Below are positions 1-8,429 of a stretch of DNA of 63,840 nt, in pieces. Below the pieces are notes generated by a model. That model did not search any database and was not told where the DNA came from. It was given only the letters and a program-made list of their open reading frames with translations. Source of the stretch: Oscillospiraceae bacterium (GTDB lineage: Bacteria; Bacillota; Clostridia; Oscillospirales; Acutalibacteraceae); contig SVPZ01000010.1 in NCBI GenBank assembly GCA_015065605.1, positions 1-63,840 on the forward strand, read 5' to 3'. The position numbers were made by a program, and so were the translations under genes. The stretch's first letter is position 1. The number at the start of each line of letters is the position of its first letter.

Positions 1-1
1 G

Positions 2-106
2 ACCGTTGTTTCGGTATTGCCGCTAATATGGATTTTTTACTCGTTTGCACTTATGAAGAAAATGGAAAAAATCCAGAATTGGTTATTTACAAAAAGCGAT
101 AGGTAA
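2..106 (+). CDS. C-terminal fragment of a membrane protein (5' end outside window)
   Basis: An open frame runs in from the window edge and stops at 104-106. The 34 residues are a hydrophobic stretch rich in V, L, I, W and F followed by a basic/polar tail with two MKK/MEK-like segments, as in the last membrane helix and cytoplasmic tail of a transporter or permease. A second frame (1-102) is also open but looks less like a membrane end. The frame choice is an inference from composition, and the family cannot be named. Confidence 0.35.
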   Translation, partial: TVVSVLPLIWIFYSFALMKKMEKIQNWLFTKSDR

Positions 107-147
107 ATTCCAATTTGACGAGGTGACAGTTTTCAACGTAGCGTAGG

Positions 148-176
148 TTGTTCTATTAATGTCTTTGTATTATAAT
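148..176 (+). promoter_or_regulatory. Sigma-A promoter of the XRE-desulfoferrodoxin gene
   Basis: TTGTTC at 148-153 and TATAAT at 171-176 are separated by 17 bp. The start codon at 202 follows a ribosome binding site (AAAGGAG) at 185-191. Confidence 0.6.
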
Positions 177-201
177 GTATCCATAAAGGAGCGTGTTCTC
201 A

Positions 202-786
202 ATGGATACATACGTAACGGGTTTAACGATAAAAAACTTACGGGAGAAAAAAGGACTTACTCAAACAGAACTTGCCGACATGCTCGGTGTGAGTAGCAAA
301 GCAATATCTAAATGGGAAACCGCAAGGGGGCTTCCCGATATAAGCTTAATTGAACCCCTTGCAAACGCACTTTCGGTTTCAGTGATGGAACTGATGACAG
401 GCAATACCGTTATAAATAAGAACATTTCGTCTAATATTTTGCACTCAAAGTTTTATGTTTGCCCTGTTTGTCATAATATCATTAGAACTGTAGGCGATGC
501 AGTCATAAGCTGCCACGGAATCACTCTGCCATCACTCGAAGCAGAAGAATCTGACGAGAACCACCAAATAACTATAGAAAAAGTGGAAGACGAACACTTT
601 ATTACCGTTAATCACGATATGACAAAAGAACATTACATTTCGTTTATTGCTTATTTAACCTCTGATAGAGTGCAGTTTGTAAAATTCTATCCCGAAGGCA
701 ACGCAGAAACAAGACTAAATTTTCGTGGCAGTGGTTTTCTGTATATCTATTGCAACAAACACGGTTTAATGAAGCAAAAAATCTAA
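202..786 (+). CDS. XRE regulator fused to a desulfoferrodoxin (superoxide reductase)-like domain
   Basis: 194 aa. Residues 8-63 form an XRE/Cro helix-turn-helix (LTQTELADMLGVSSKAISKW). Residues 84-194 resemble desulfoferrodoxin: CxxC at 87/90 plus C104 recall the N-terminal iron centre, though the usual CC pair is SC here. H121, H138, H144, C184 and H187 (in CNKHGL) line up with the four His and one Cys that hold the catalytic iron of superoxide reductase. The Lys that normally precedes the first His ligand is Asn. ATG at 202 is preferred over GTG at 193 because AAAGGAG sits 10 nt upstream. It could be an oxygen or superoxide sensor, or a reductase that regulates its own gene. The fold assignment is by motif alignment from memory. 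Confidence 0.8.
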   Translation: MDTYVTGLTIKNLREKKGLTQTELADMLGVSSKAISKWETARGLPDISLIEPLANALSVSVMELMTGNTVINKNISSNILHSKFYVCPVCHNIIRTVGDAVISCHGITLPSLEAEESDENHQITIEKVEDEHFITVNHDMTKEHYISFIAYLTSDRVQFVKFYPEGNAETRLNFRGSGFLYIYCNKHGLMKQKI

Positions 787-848
787 CAGATAAATTCCAA
801 TTTATCGAATAGGTGATATTTGTTTAGAAAAGGGTTTTAGGTTCTCCT

Positions 849-886
849 AACAAGTGACATTTGGGTGCCTAAATGTCCTGCTTGTT
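849..886. other. Imperfect hairpin downstream of the XRE gene
   Basis: AACAAG (849-854) pairs with CTTGTT (881-886) and GACATTT (856-862) with AAATGTC (871-877) around a short loop. No T-run follows, so it is unlikely to terminate by itself. Confidence 0.4.
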
Positions 887-906
887 ATGGTATAAGACAA
901 ATATTA

Positions 907-942
907 AACGGATGTGTAGAATTTTTGCACATCCGTTTTTTC
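907..942 (+). terminator. Intrinsic terminator after the XRE-desulfoferrodoxin gene
   Basis: CGGATGTG (909-916) pairs with CACATCCG (928-935), followed by seven T residues. Confidence 0.8.
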
Positions 943-969
943 TATGTCAAATAGAGTTTTGCTAGTGAT

Positions 970-1012
970 ATTGTGAGACAGGTCTCACAGTATTATTTTG
1001 CCTATCGGCAAA
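970..1012. other. Two hairpins at the 3' end of the met operon
   Basis: TGTGAGAC (972-979) and GTCTCACA (982-989) form a perfect inverted repeat. A second hairpin (TTTGCC/GGCAAA) lies at about 998-1012, just beyond the metH stop. A weak terminator for the leftward met operon is possible, but no good U-tract is seen on either strand. Confidence 0.35.
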
Positions 1013-1024
1013 GTGATATCTTTT

Positions 1025-3388
1025 TTATATTATGCTTTCTGCATATCGTACGCCCTCAAGGGCATCCTTTGCATATTTATCTGCGCCGATACTATCGGCA
1101 TACTCCTGAGTCAGCACCGCGCCTCCCACCATAACGACACAGTCCTTAACCTTTTGGTGAATAAGCTTTACGGTTTCTTCCATAAAGGGTACGGTGGTGG
1201 TCATAAGGGCACTGAGTCCGACGATTTTCGCCTTATGCTCTATAACCGCTTCCAAAACCTTTTCGGGAGCTACGTCTTTTCCCAAATCGACTACGCTAAA
1301 GCCGTAATTTTCGAGAAGAAGTTTTAATATATTTTTACCGATATCGTGAATGTCACCCTTTACGGTAGCTATAACGATTTTTCCTTTATTTTCATTATTT
1401 TCGCTTTTTATTGTGGATTTTATAACCTCAAAAGCCGATTTTGCGGCTTCGGCGCTTATCAGAAGCGAAGGAAGATAGGCGCGTTTTTCTTCGTAAGCCA
1501 CTCCCACTTCATTAAGGGCAGGAATTATTTTAAGATTTACTATATCAAGTGGATTTTCGCTCTTTAAAAGTTCTTTTGTAATCTCCCCTGCTTTATCCTT
1601 AAATCCCTTTATTATAGCGCTTTCAAGGGTTAATTCCTCGGTTTTTATATCGTTATTCGTGTCAGAATTACCGCAGTTATTTATATAATCCGAGCAGTTT
1701 TGGTCCTGTCCGCTAAGCACCTTAAAAGAATAATAGGTATTCATCATAGCAACGGAAAAAGGATTCATAATAGCCGCGCTGAGTCCGTTGTTTAAAGCCA
1801 AAGCAAAAAAGGTGCTGTTGACGGTATCGCGATTTGGTAGTCCGAAGGAAACGTTGGAAACGCCGAGGCTTGTATGACAGCCAAGTTTTTCTTTTATTGT
1901 TTTAAGCGCATTAAGGGTATGAACGGCGGCGTCGTTTTCGGCGCTGACAGTCAGCGCAAGGGTATCAAAAACTATATCAGTTTTATCAATTCCGTATTTT
2001 TGCGCTTCATTAAGTATTTTTTCGGCAATACTAACCCTTTCTTCGCTTGTTTTTGGTATTCCGTTTTCGTCAAGAGTTAAAGCAATAACGGTGCCGCCGT
2101 ATTTTTTAACGAGAGGAAATACTGCGTCCATACTTTCCTTTTTGCCGTTAACCGAATTTATAAGCGGTTTACCGTTATAAATTCTGAGAGCCGATTCTAA
2201 GGCTAAAAAATCGCTTGTATCAATTTGCAGGGGCAGATCTGTTACCGCCTGAAGTTCCTTAACAGCGCTTACCAGCATTTTTTCTTCATCTATTTCGGGA
2301 AGTCCCACGTTTACGTCTAAAATATGAGCGCCCTTTTCCTGCTGAAGTACCCCTTCGTTTAAAATATAATCCATATCGCCGTTTTTAAGGGCTTCTTTAA
2401 ATCTCTTTTTACCCGTGGGGTTGATTCGTTCTCCGATAAGCAGGGGTGAATCACCAAAGAATACGGTATTGGTATAAGAGGTTACCGCAGTATAATTCTT
2501 TTTTAATACAGGCTTCGGCTTTTTATCGATTATGCCTTTTCTTAATTCTGCTATATATTCGGGAGTGGTTCCGCAACAGCCACCCACACCGCGCACACCC
2601 TTATCTACAAGGTCGCAAACACTAGAGGCAAATTCCTTGGCGGTTATATTAAATACCGTTTGACCGTCCTTTACCATAGGCAGACCTGCATTCGGCTGAA
2701 AAACTACGGGTTTTTTAGAATATTTTAAAAGATCCCTTATAACGTCGTATAATTCTTTCGGGCCTAGCGAACAGTTGGCGCCTATCATATCAACGTCCAA
2801 GGAAGAAAGCATTACCGCCATGGTTGCGGGGGATGCTCCCGTCATAAGTTTTTTGTCTTCACCATAGGCATTGGTAACAACAATGGGCAAATTACTGTTT
2901 TCCTTTGCAGCCAAAACCGCCGCCTTGGTTTCATAAGAATCGTTCATGGTTTCGATTATTATAAGGTCGGCGCCGTACTTTTCTCCAAGTGTAACGGTTT
3001 TTGCAAAAATCTTTACGGCTTCTTCAAAATCAAGGTCACCAAGAGGCTTTAATAGTCTTCCAAGTGGGCCTATATCAAGGGCAACGAATTTTTCGGCATA
3101 ACTAACGCTTTTTTGCGCTGCCTCTTTTACGTTTTCGATAGCCGCTTTTATGATTTCTTCAAGTTCATCATCTGAAAATTTCAAAGAGGACGCGCCGAAG
3201 GTATTGGCGGTAACGACGTTACTGCCCGCATCAAAATAGGCGGTATGGATTTCGGTAATTACATCCCTCTCGGTTATATTCATCCGTTCGGGAAGCTGAC
3301 CTGCTTTTAGTCCTCTTTGTTGCAAAAGAGTACCCATTCCCCCGTCGAAAAGCACTATATTTTCTTTTAAAAATTCTCTGAAATTCAT
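1025..3388 (-). CDS. metH: Cobalamin-dependent methionine synthase lacking the reactivation domain
   Basis: 787 aa, cytoplasmic. It transfers the methyl group of 5-methyltetrahydrofolate to homocysteine through bound methylcobalamin. Domains in order: homocysteine-binding barrel (about 1-290; FDGGMGT start and zinc-site GGCCGT near 270), pterin-binding barrel (about 315-570; IGERINPTG), cobalamin cap (about 620-700) and B12-binding Rossmann domain with the DxHxxG signature in GDIHDIGKN (about 700-787). The protein ends there, so the C-terminal activation domain of long MetH enzymes is missing. The adjacent gene (3390-3965) supplies it as a separate protein. It is the last gene of the ABC/metF/activation/metH operon, with a 1-nt gap to its neighbour. 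Confidence 0.96.
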   Translation of the reverse strand: MNFREFLKENIVLFDGGMGTLLQQRGLKAGQLPERMNITERDVITEIHTAYFDAGSNVVTANTFGASSLKFSDDELEEIIKAAIENVKEAAQKSVSYAEKFVALDIGPLGRLLKPLGDLDFEEAVKIFAKTVTLGEKYGADLIIIETMNDSYETKAAVLAAKENSNLPIVVTNAYGEDKKLMTGASPATMAVMLSSLDVDMIGANCSLGPKELYDVIRDLLKYSKKPVVFQPNAGLPMVKDGQTVFNITAKEFASSVCDLVDKGVRGVGGCCGTTPEYIAELRKGIIDKKPKPVLKKNYTAVTSYTNTVFFGDSPLLIGERINPTGKKRFKEALKNGDMDYILNEGVLQQEKGAHILDVNVGLPEIDEEKMLVSAVKELQAVTDLPLQIDTSDFLALESALRIYNGKPLINSVNGKKESMDAVFPLVKKYGGTVIALTLDENGIPKTSEERVSIAEKILNEAQKYGIDKTDIVFDTLALTVSAENDAAVHTLNALKTIKEKLGCHTSLGVSNVSFGLPNRDTVNSTFFALALNNGLSAAIMNPFSVAMMNTYYSFKVLSGQDQNCSDYINNCGNSDTNNDIKTEELTLESAIIKGFKDKAGEITKELLKSENPLDIVNLKIIPALNEVGVAYEEKRAYLPSLLISAEAAKSAFEVIKSTIKSENNENKGKIVIATVKGDIHDIGKNILKLLLENYGFSVVDLGKDVAPEKVLEAVIEHKAKIVGLSALMTTTVPFMEETVKLIHQKVKDCVVMVGGAVLTQEYADSIGADKYAKDALEGVRYAESII

Positions 3389-3389
3389 A

Positions 3390-3965
3390 TTACACTATCC
3401 CCATAAACGCTGTCACAGATTTTGAAGGCGACATCGTTAAACTTTCGTTTAAAGTAAGACCGATATGTTTACTCGGATTTAAAAAAGCAAAAATTTCTTT
3501 TTGATTTTCAATTTTTAAGTCCCCGTAGCCTGCGCTGAAACGGGGTGAAGTTTTAAAATTAAGGCTACCGGTAAATTCATCGCACAGCGCTTCGATTCGC
3601 TCGGTAGCAAAGGCATCGATAAGAAGCGCTTTTGACGGAGAAATACGGCTGTATTTATTAATAAGTCTGTCGATTTTAGCGCCGAGAGTAGCGGCAAAAA
3701 CCACTGCCTCTTTGGAAGAGGAAAGATTTTCGCTCAAATTTTTGCTTTTTAGTGAAAAACAGGAAAAATCGCATAGATTTTCCTTTATTTTTAAAGGCAA
3801 AACGGCAAAGCACACCTTATATTCAAGCTCGTTTTCGCAAAGACCTATAACCTCATCCAATAGACTTAATATATCTTCGGTGGGGTGCTTTACCTTTGCG
3901 AATCTGAGTATTTCGTTTTTTCTGATTATCGGCGCAGAAAAGGTTTTTACTGTTATTTCGTACAT
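3390..3965 (-). CDS. Stand-alone MetH reactivation (activation) domain protein
   Basis: 191 aa. The RFSAGYGDLKI segment near residues 143-153 matches the SAM-binding RxSxGYG motif of the methionine synthase activation domain, and the N-terminal half fits the long helices of that fold. Full-length MetH carries this domain at its own C-terminus; here it is a separate gene between metF and metH. It presumably docks on MetH to re-methylate oxidised cob(II)alamin with SAM and an electron donor. Its start overlaps the metF 3' end by 13 nt, which suggests translational coupling. The domain call rests on the motif and context and is firm; reactivation activity is inferred. Confidence 0.88.
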   Translation of the reverse strand: MYEITVKTFSAPIIRKNEILRFAKVKHPTEDILSLLDEVIGLCENELEYKVCFAVLPLKIKENLCDFSCFSLKSKNLSENLSSSKEAVVFAATLGAKIDRLINKYSRISPSKALLIDAFATERIEALCDEFTGSLNFKTSPRFSAGYGDLKIENQKEIFAFLNPSKHIGLTLNESLTMSPSKSVTAFMGIV

Positions 3966-4834
3966 AAATCTAATATTTCACTTAAATTACTTTGTATTTT
4001 TTGAGCGACCACAGGCTTATTCATAGAATAAACGTGCACCGCATTTATGCCGTTTGCAAAAAGGTCGATTATCTGGTCGGTGGCGTAGGCAATCCCCGCC
4101 TGCATCATAGCGGCAGGACTTTCGCCGAAGCGGTCAACAAGGCTTTTAAAACGCTGAGGCACAAAGGAGCCAGACAGTTTTATTGCCCTTTCTAACTGAT
4201 TGGCAGCCGTAATAGGCATAATTCCCGCAACAACAGGCACGGTAATTCCCGCTTCCCTTATTTTATAAAGGAAGTTATAAAACAGATTATTATCAAAAAA
4301 CATCTGGGTAGTTAAAAAATCACAGCCCGCGTCAACCTTTTCTTTAAGATATTTTATATCTTCCTTTTGGTTAAGGCTTTCGGGATGTATTTCGGGATAG
4401 CAGGCGCCGCCCACGCAAAAATCACCCAAAGACTTAAGTTCTCTTACCAAATCTGCGGCATAACGGTAATCCCAACCGTTTATATCGCTGTTTTTCATAT
4501 GGTCGGGAATATCGCCTCGAAGCGCCATAACGTTTTTAATACCCGCTGACTTTATTTCGTTAATTCTCTCTTTAATAGAGTCCTTGGTAGCGCCCACACA
4601 GGTCAGATGCTCAAGGGCAATAACGCCCTGATTTTTTAAATTTTCGGCAACCGACAGGGTATAACGTCCACCCTGTCCTCCTGCGCCGTAGGTGACGCTC
4701 ATATAAGAGGGATTAAGCTTTGCTATTTCCTCGGTAGCGGTTTTTACGCTTTCAAATGCCGTTTCGTTTTTGGGAGGGAAAACCTCGAAGGATAACGACG
4801 GTTTATCGGCGTTAATTACGTCTGTTATTTTCAT
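3953..4834 (-). CDS. metF: Methylenetetrahydrofolate reductase
   Basis: 293 aa, a normal length for MetF. It reduces 5,10-methylene-THF to 5-methyl-THF, the methyl donor for MetH next door. The N-terminus has LSFEVFPPKNE, which carries the catalytic Glu region. SVTYGAGG, the central FxTTQMFFD segment and the DFCVGGACYPE stretch are typical of the FAD-binding TIM barrel. RBS AGGAGTGA lies just before the ATG. Only 10 nt separate it from the ABC exporter upstream, so the two are probably co-transcribed. Confidence 0.97.
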   Translation of the reverse strand: MKITDVINADKPSLSFEVFPPKNETAFESVKTATEEIAKLNPSYMSVTYGAGGQGGRYTLSVAENLKNQGVIALEHLTCVGATKDSIKERINEIKSAGIKNVMALRGDIPDHMKNSDINGWDYRYAADLVRELKSLGDFCVGGACYPEIHPESLNQKEDIKYLKEKVDAGCDFLTTQMFFDNNLFYNFLYKIREAGITVPVVAGIMPITAANQLERAIKLSGSFVPQRFKSLVDRFGESPAAMMQAGIAYATDQIIDLFANGINAVHVYSMNKPVVAQKIQSNLSEILDLCTK

Positions 4835-4844
4835 AATGTCACTC

Positions 4845-6560
4845 CTATCTAAGCTGTAATGAATATAAATCCTTATAGGTGCCTTCTTCTTTTAAAAGTT
4901 CTTCATGGGTGCCCTTTTGGGTCACCTTTCCGCCGTCGATTACCGCTATGGTATCGGCGCTTCTTATTGTGGAAAGTCTATGGGCGACAACTATGGTAGT
5001 TCTGCCCTTGCAAAGCTCGTCCAGAGCGTTTTGAATTAAAATTTCGGTGGTATTGTCAAGGGCGCTGGTGGCTTCGTCAAGAATAAGCACCTTGGGGTTT
5101 TTAAGGAAAACTCTGGCTATACTTATTCTCTGCTTTTGTCCGCCCGAAAGACGAACGCCTCTTTCACCGATTTCGGTGTCGTATCCCTTTTCAAGAGTTT
5201 TTACAAATTCGTGAATATTGGCGCGTTTTGCCGCCTCTATCATTTCTTCCTCGGTGGCATTCAGTTTTCCGTACATTATATTATCTCTTATAGTGCCCGA
5301 GAAAAGAAATACGTCCTGCTGAACAATACCGATATTGTTTCTCAGGCTATTAAAGGTAATATCGTTTACGTTTACACCGTCCAAAAGCACCTCGCCGTCA
5401 TTAACCTTATAGAAGTTAGGTATAAGATGGCAAATGGTGGTTTTTCCGCCTCCCGAATGACCGACAAGGGCAAATTTTTCTCCCTCTTTAACCTTAAAGG
5501 AAATATTTCTCAGCACTTCGCCGTCCTCGGTGCCGTAAGTAAAGGTAACGTTTTTAAACTCTATTTCGCCTTTTACGTTTTTAACGGGCTTTGCATTTTC
5601 GTTTTCCTTTTCAGGTTCTTCATTCATAATTTCAAGAAAACGGGAAAAGCCCGAAACGCCGTTCTGATACTGCTCCATAAATCCGATAAGCTGTGTTACG
5701 GGATTTATAAAGATATTAACCGATACGATAAAGGTGGAATAATCGGCAACGTTAATTTTCCCTGCATAAAGGAAAAGACCGCCTGCAACTATAATAATTA
5801 CGTTAAACACATCGGTAATAAAGGTTGAGGAGGAATGGAACTGCGCCATAGCCTTATAGGACTTATGACACGCCCTTACGAAAAGATTATTGTTTTCCTC
5901 GAATTTTTCCATTTCCTTTTTACTGCCCGAAAACGCCTTTGTCACTCTGATACCGGTAATACTGCTTTCGGTGGCGGAGTTTATACCTGCGGTAGTTATT
6001 CTGCGCTCCTTAAAGGCTTCCTTCATCCTCTGTCTTAATACGGCGGAAACGAAAATAAGAAAGGGCACGCAAGCAAATATTATAAGGGTTAAATAAATAT
6101 TTATGGTGGCAAGGTAAATAAAGGAGCCTATTACCGTAAGACTGCTTATAATCAGATTTTCAGGGCCATGGTGAGCAAGTTCAACCACATCGAAAAGGTC
6201 GTTACTGATTCGCGAAATCAAATCGCCCGTTTCGGTGTTATCATAATAGGAAAAGGGTAGCTTTTGAAGATGGGTAAACATATCGCTGCGCATTTTCGCC
6301 TGCATACGAGTACCAATAAGATGTCCGTAATACTGAACGAAATATCTTAAAAAGGTACGCACGATATATAAAAACAAAATAAAACTGCCCGCAATTATAA
6401 TTCTTTTAAAGCCGTCGTCACGGTTTATAAAGCTGTCAAGCATTACCCTTGTTACAACGGGATAGGTTAATCCTATAAGAGAAATAAAAAGTGACGCTAT
6501 CATATCAAGCACAAAAAGCTTTGTATGCGGTTTATAGTAACTCAAAAACTTCTTTAACAT
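4845..6560 (-). CDS. ABC exporter, fused membrane and ATPase domains
   Basis: 571 aa. Residues 1-310 form a six-helix type-1 exporter membrane domain. Residues 330-571 are the ATPase: Walker A GHSGGGKTT (about 365), signature LSGGQKQRISIARV (about 470), Walker B VLILDEATSALD, and the H-loop in VVAHRLST. Family members export lipids, peptides or drugs as dimers; the substrate cannot be read from sequence. It is the first gene of the operon that continues into metF and metH, an unusual coupling that may simply reflect shared transcription. A promoter lies at 6585-6613. Confidence 0.92.
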   Translation of the reverse strand: MLKKFLSYYKPHTKLFVLDMIASLFISLIGLTYPVVTRVMLDSFINRDDGFKRIIIAGSFILFLYIVRTFLRYFVQYYGHLIGTRMQAKMRSDMFTHLQKLPFSYYDNTETGDLISRISNDLFDVVELAHHGPENLIISSLTVIGSFIYLATINIYLTLIIFACVPFLIFVSAVLRQRMKEAFKERRITTAGINSATESSITGIRVTKAFSGSKKEMEKFEENNNLFVRACHKSYKAMAQFHSSSTFITDVFNVIIIVAGGLFLYAGKINVADYSTFIVSVNIFINPVTQLIGFMEQYQNGVSGFSRFLEIMNEEPEKENENAKPVKNVKGEIEFKNVTFTYGTEDGEVLRNISFKVKEGEKFALVGHSGGGKTTICHLIPNFYKVNDGEVLLDGVNVNDITFNSLRNNIGIVQQDVFLFSGTIRDNIMYGKLNATEEEMIEAAKRANIHEFVKTLEKGYDTEIGERGVRLSGGQKQRISIARVFLKNPKVLILDEATSALDNTTEILIQNALDELCKGRTTIVVAHRLSTIRSADTIAVIDGGKVTQKGTHEELLKEEGTYKDLYSLQLR

Positions 6561-6584
6561 TCTTTACACCATCCATTTAGGTTA

Positions 6585-6613
6585 AGTATAGCACAAAAAG
6601 ACCGTTTATTCAA
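6585..6613 (-). promoter_or_regulatory. Sigma-A promoter of the ABC/met operon
   Basis: On the minus strand TTGAAT (6613-6608) and TATACT (6590-6585) are 17 bp apart, 25 bp before the ABC gene. It is back-to-back with the tyrS promoter. Confidence 0.65.
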
Positions 6614-6621
6614 CAATTCGG

Positions 6622-6650
6622 TTGACAAAAACACATTAATGATATATAAT
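6622..6650 (+). promoter_or_regulatory. Sigma-A promoter of tyrS
   Basis: Perfect TTGACA (6622-6627), a 17-bp spacer and perfect TATAAT (6645-6650). It is followed by the T-box leader. Confidence 0.85.
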
Positions 6651-6689
6651 TTTATTAATATTTAAAAGCTTTGACAAAAGAAAAGTAGC

Positions 6690-6890
6690 AAATTTTATTT
6701 TACTCAGAGAGGTATCGGTTGGTGAAAGGTACTGTAAAAAATTTTTGTGAATACACTTTTTGAGCTGTGAAAACCGCGTTATGCCCGTTAAAGCATAGTG
6801 TTTTTAACACACCGAGGTATGCTTTTGCATATAAATAGAGGTGGTACCGCGAACTTTCGCCCTCTGTCTTTTGACAGAGGATTTTTTTAT
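6690..6890 (+). promoter_or_regulatory. T-box leader with tyrosine specifier
   Basis: The leader has the T-box core AGAGGTGGTACCGCG at 6837-6851. A terminator hairpin follows, CCTCTGTC (6861-6868) with GACAGAGG (6873-6880) and a T-run at 6882-6888. A Stem I with AGAGAGG and an AGGTATCGGTTGG-type region lies 5'. The likely specifier is UAC at 6752-6754 (GAAUACAC), a tyrosine codon that fits the gene controlled. Uncharged tRNA-Tyr should favour the antiterminator and allow tyrS expression. Confidence 0.92.
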
Positions 6891-6907
6891 TTTTTGGAGG
6901 AAAAATT

Positions 6908-8128
6908 ATGGGAATTTATGAAGAACTCGTTGCCCGCGGACTTATTGCGCAGGTAACCAACGAAAGCGAAATCAGAGAAATGATAAACAGCGGAAAAGCA
7001 ACCTTTTATATAGGTTTCGACTGTACTGCAGACAGCCTTACCGCAGGTCACTTTATGGCGCTTACCCTTATGAAGCGTTTACAGATGGCAGGTAACAAGC
7101 CTGTTGCTCTTATCGGCGGCGGCACTACTATGATAGGCGACCCTTCCGGCAGAACCGATATGAGAAAGATGCTTACTAAAGAGGATATCGACCACAATGC
7201 AGAATGCTTTAAGCGTCAGATGGAGCGTTTTATTGAATTCGGCGAAGGCAAGGCAAAAATGGTTAACAATGCCGACTGGCTTTTAAACCTTAACTACGTT
7301 GATTTGCTCCGCGAGGTTGGCGCCTGCTTCTCGGTAAACAATATGCTAAGAGCCGAATGCTATAAGCAGAGAATGGAAAAGGGTCTTTCCTTCCTTGAGT
7401 TCAACTATATGATTATGCAGAGCTACGACTTCTACTACCTCTATCAGCACTACGGCTGTAATATGCAGTTCGGCGGTGACGACCAGTGGAGTAATATGCT
7501 TGGCGGTACCGAGCTTATCAGAAGAAAATTAGGCAAGGATGCTCACGCTATGACCATCACCCTTCTTACCGACTCTCAGGGCAAGAAAATGGGCAAAACC
7601 GCAGGTAACGCAGTATGGCTTGACGCTAACAAAACCTCGCCTTATGAATTCTTCCAGTACTGGAGAAACGTTGCCGACAGTGACGTACTCAAGTGTATTC
7701 GTATGCTCACCTTCTTACCTCTTGAGCAGATTGACGAAATGGACAAGTGGGAAGGAAGCGAACTTAATAAGGCTAAAGAAATTCTCGCTTACGAGCTTAC
7801 TAAGCTTGTTCACGGTGAAGAGGAAGCAGAAAAGGCTCTGGCTGCCGCTAAAAATATTTTTGCAGGCGGAAAAGACTCTGCAGATATGCCTACCGTAACA
7901 CTTTCGGAAGACGATTTGGGCGAAAACGGAATCGGTATTCTTGATATTATGGTAAAAAGCGGTCTTTGCGGTTCCAAGAGTGAAGCAAGAACGTTGGTTA
8001 CTCAGGGCGGTGTCAGCGTAAACGAAGAAAAACTTACCGTACCCGCAACCTTCTATACTAAAGAACAACTCAGCGCAGGTCTTTTAATCCAGAAGGGTAA
8101 AAAGAAATTTATTAAAGTTAATATCTAA
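6908..8128 (+). CDS. tyrS: Tyrosyl-tRNA synthetase
   Basis: 406 aa. A class I synthetase that charges tRNA-Tyr. The HIGH-type signature is TAGHF (about 45-50), the KMSKS-type loop is GKKMGKT (about 225), and GGDDQWSNM is the tyrosine/ATP pocket motif. A C-terminal S4 RNA-binding domain (about 340-406) ends in KKKFIKVNI. RBS GGAGG is at 6897-6901. The last 47 nt of the gene, including the stop, are repeated at 8430-8476 on the far side of a decayed mobile element with only synonymous changes. Confidence 0.98.
   Translation: MGIYEELVARGLIAQVTNESEIREMINSGKATFYIGFDCTADSLTAGHFMALTLMKRLQMAGNKPVALIGGGTTMIGDPSGRTDMRKMLTKEDIDHNAECFKRQMERFIEFGEGKAKMVNNADWLLNLNYVDLLREVGACFSVNNMLRAECYKQRMEKGLSFLEFNYMIMQSYDFYYLYQHYGCNMQFGGDDQWSNMLGGTELIRRKLGKDAHAMTITLLTDSQGKKMGKTAGNAVWLDANKTSPYEFFQYWRNVADSDVLKCIRMLTFLPLEQIDEMDKWEGSELNKAKEILAYELTKLVHGEEEAEKALAAAKNIFAGGKDSADMPTVTLSEDDLGENGIGILDIMVKSGLCGSKSEARTLVTQGGVSVNEEKLTVPATFYTKEQLSAGLLIQKGKKKFIKVNI
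8082..8128 (+). repeat. Left copy of the 47-bp tyrS 3'-end duplication
   Basis: This stretch, ending with the tyrS stop codon, matches 8430-8476 at 44 of 47 positions. It is the functional gene end in this window. Confidence 0.9.
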
Positions 8129-8130
8129 AT

Positions 8131-8427
8131 AGGCTTCTCCTTGAGGAGAAGCTGTCGTGAAGCGACTGATGAGGTGTAGCCGATTTATCGGCGTAAAGGC
8201 ATGAATAAAACACACAACAGAAAATTAACCGGTTTATCCAAAAGCTTAAGATGCCTTTTTTAATTCTTTAGGGATAATGGTTTTAAGATTTTCTAATTTA
8301 GAAGTTCTTAAAAATTTTGACGGTGTGTGTGAAGAAATTTATAATCATTTATTTGAATGTAAATAAATTCACTACACCTCATCCACCGCAAGCGGTCCCC
8401 CTTCCCCTCCAAACAAAGGGGAAGGCT
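8131..8427. mobile_element. Decayed DUF559-type repeat element with hairpin-bearing terminal inverted repeats
   Basis: The left end (8131-8179) and right end (8373-8427) are inverted relative to each other. Each folds into an outer long hairpin (8132-8151; 8400-8425) and a small inner hairpin (8154-8166; 8386-8397), followed by an inward GATGAGGTGTAG. The inside is the shell of a DUF559 gene. From memory, repeats of this design with GGATGAGGTGTAG are abundant in gut Clostridia. The element lies between the two copies of the tyrS end. Confidence 0.7.
8201..8367 (+). pseudogene. Internally deleted DUF559 (endonuclease-like) gene
   Basis: 8201-8263 encodes MNKTHNRKLTGLSKSLR, the usual start of DUF559 proteins. 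From about 8263 to the stop at 8365-8367, a different frame encodes a stretch beginning SLGIMVLRFSNLEV, the usual C-terminus of the family. The central catalytic part (roughly 70 residues in intact proteins) is deleted and the frame is shifted. DUF559 proteins are small, Vsr-like restriction-endonuclease-fold proteins. Recognition is from remembered family sequence, not a search. Confidence 0.75.
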
Positions 8428-8429
8428 TT

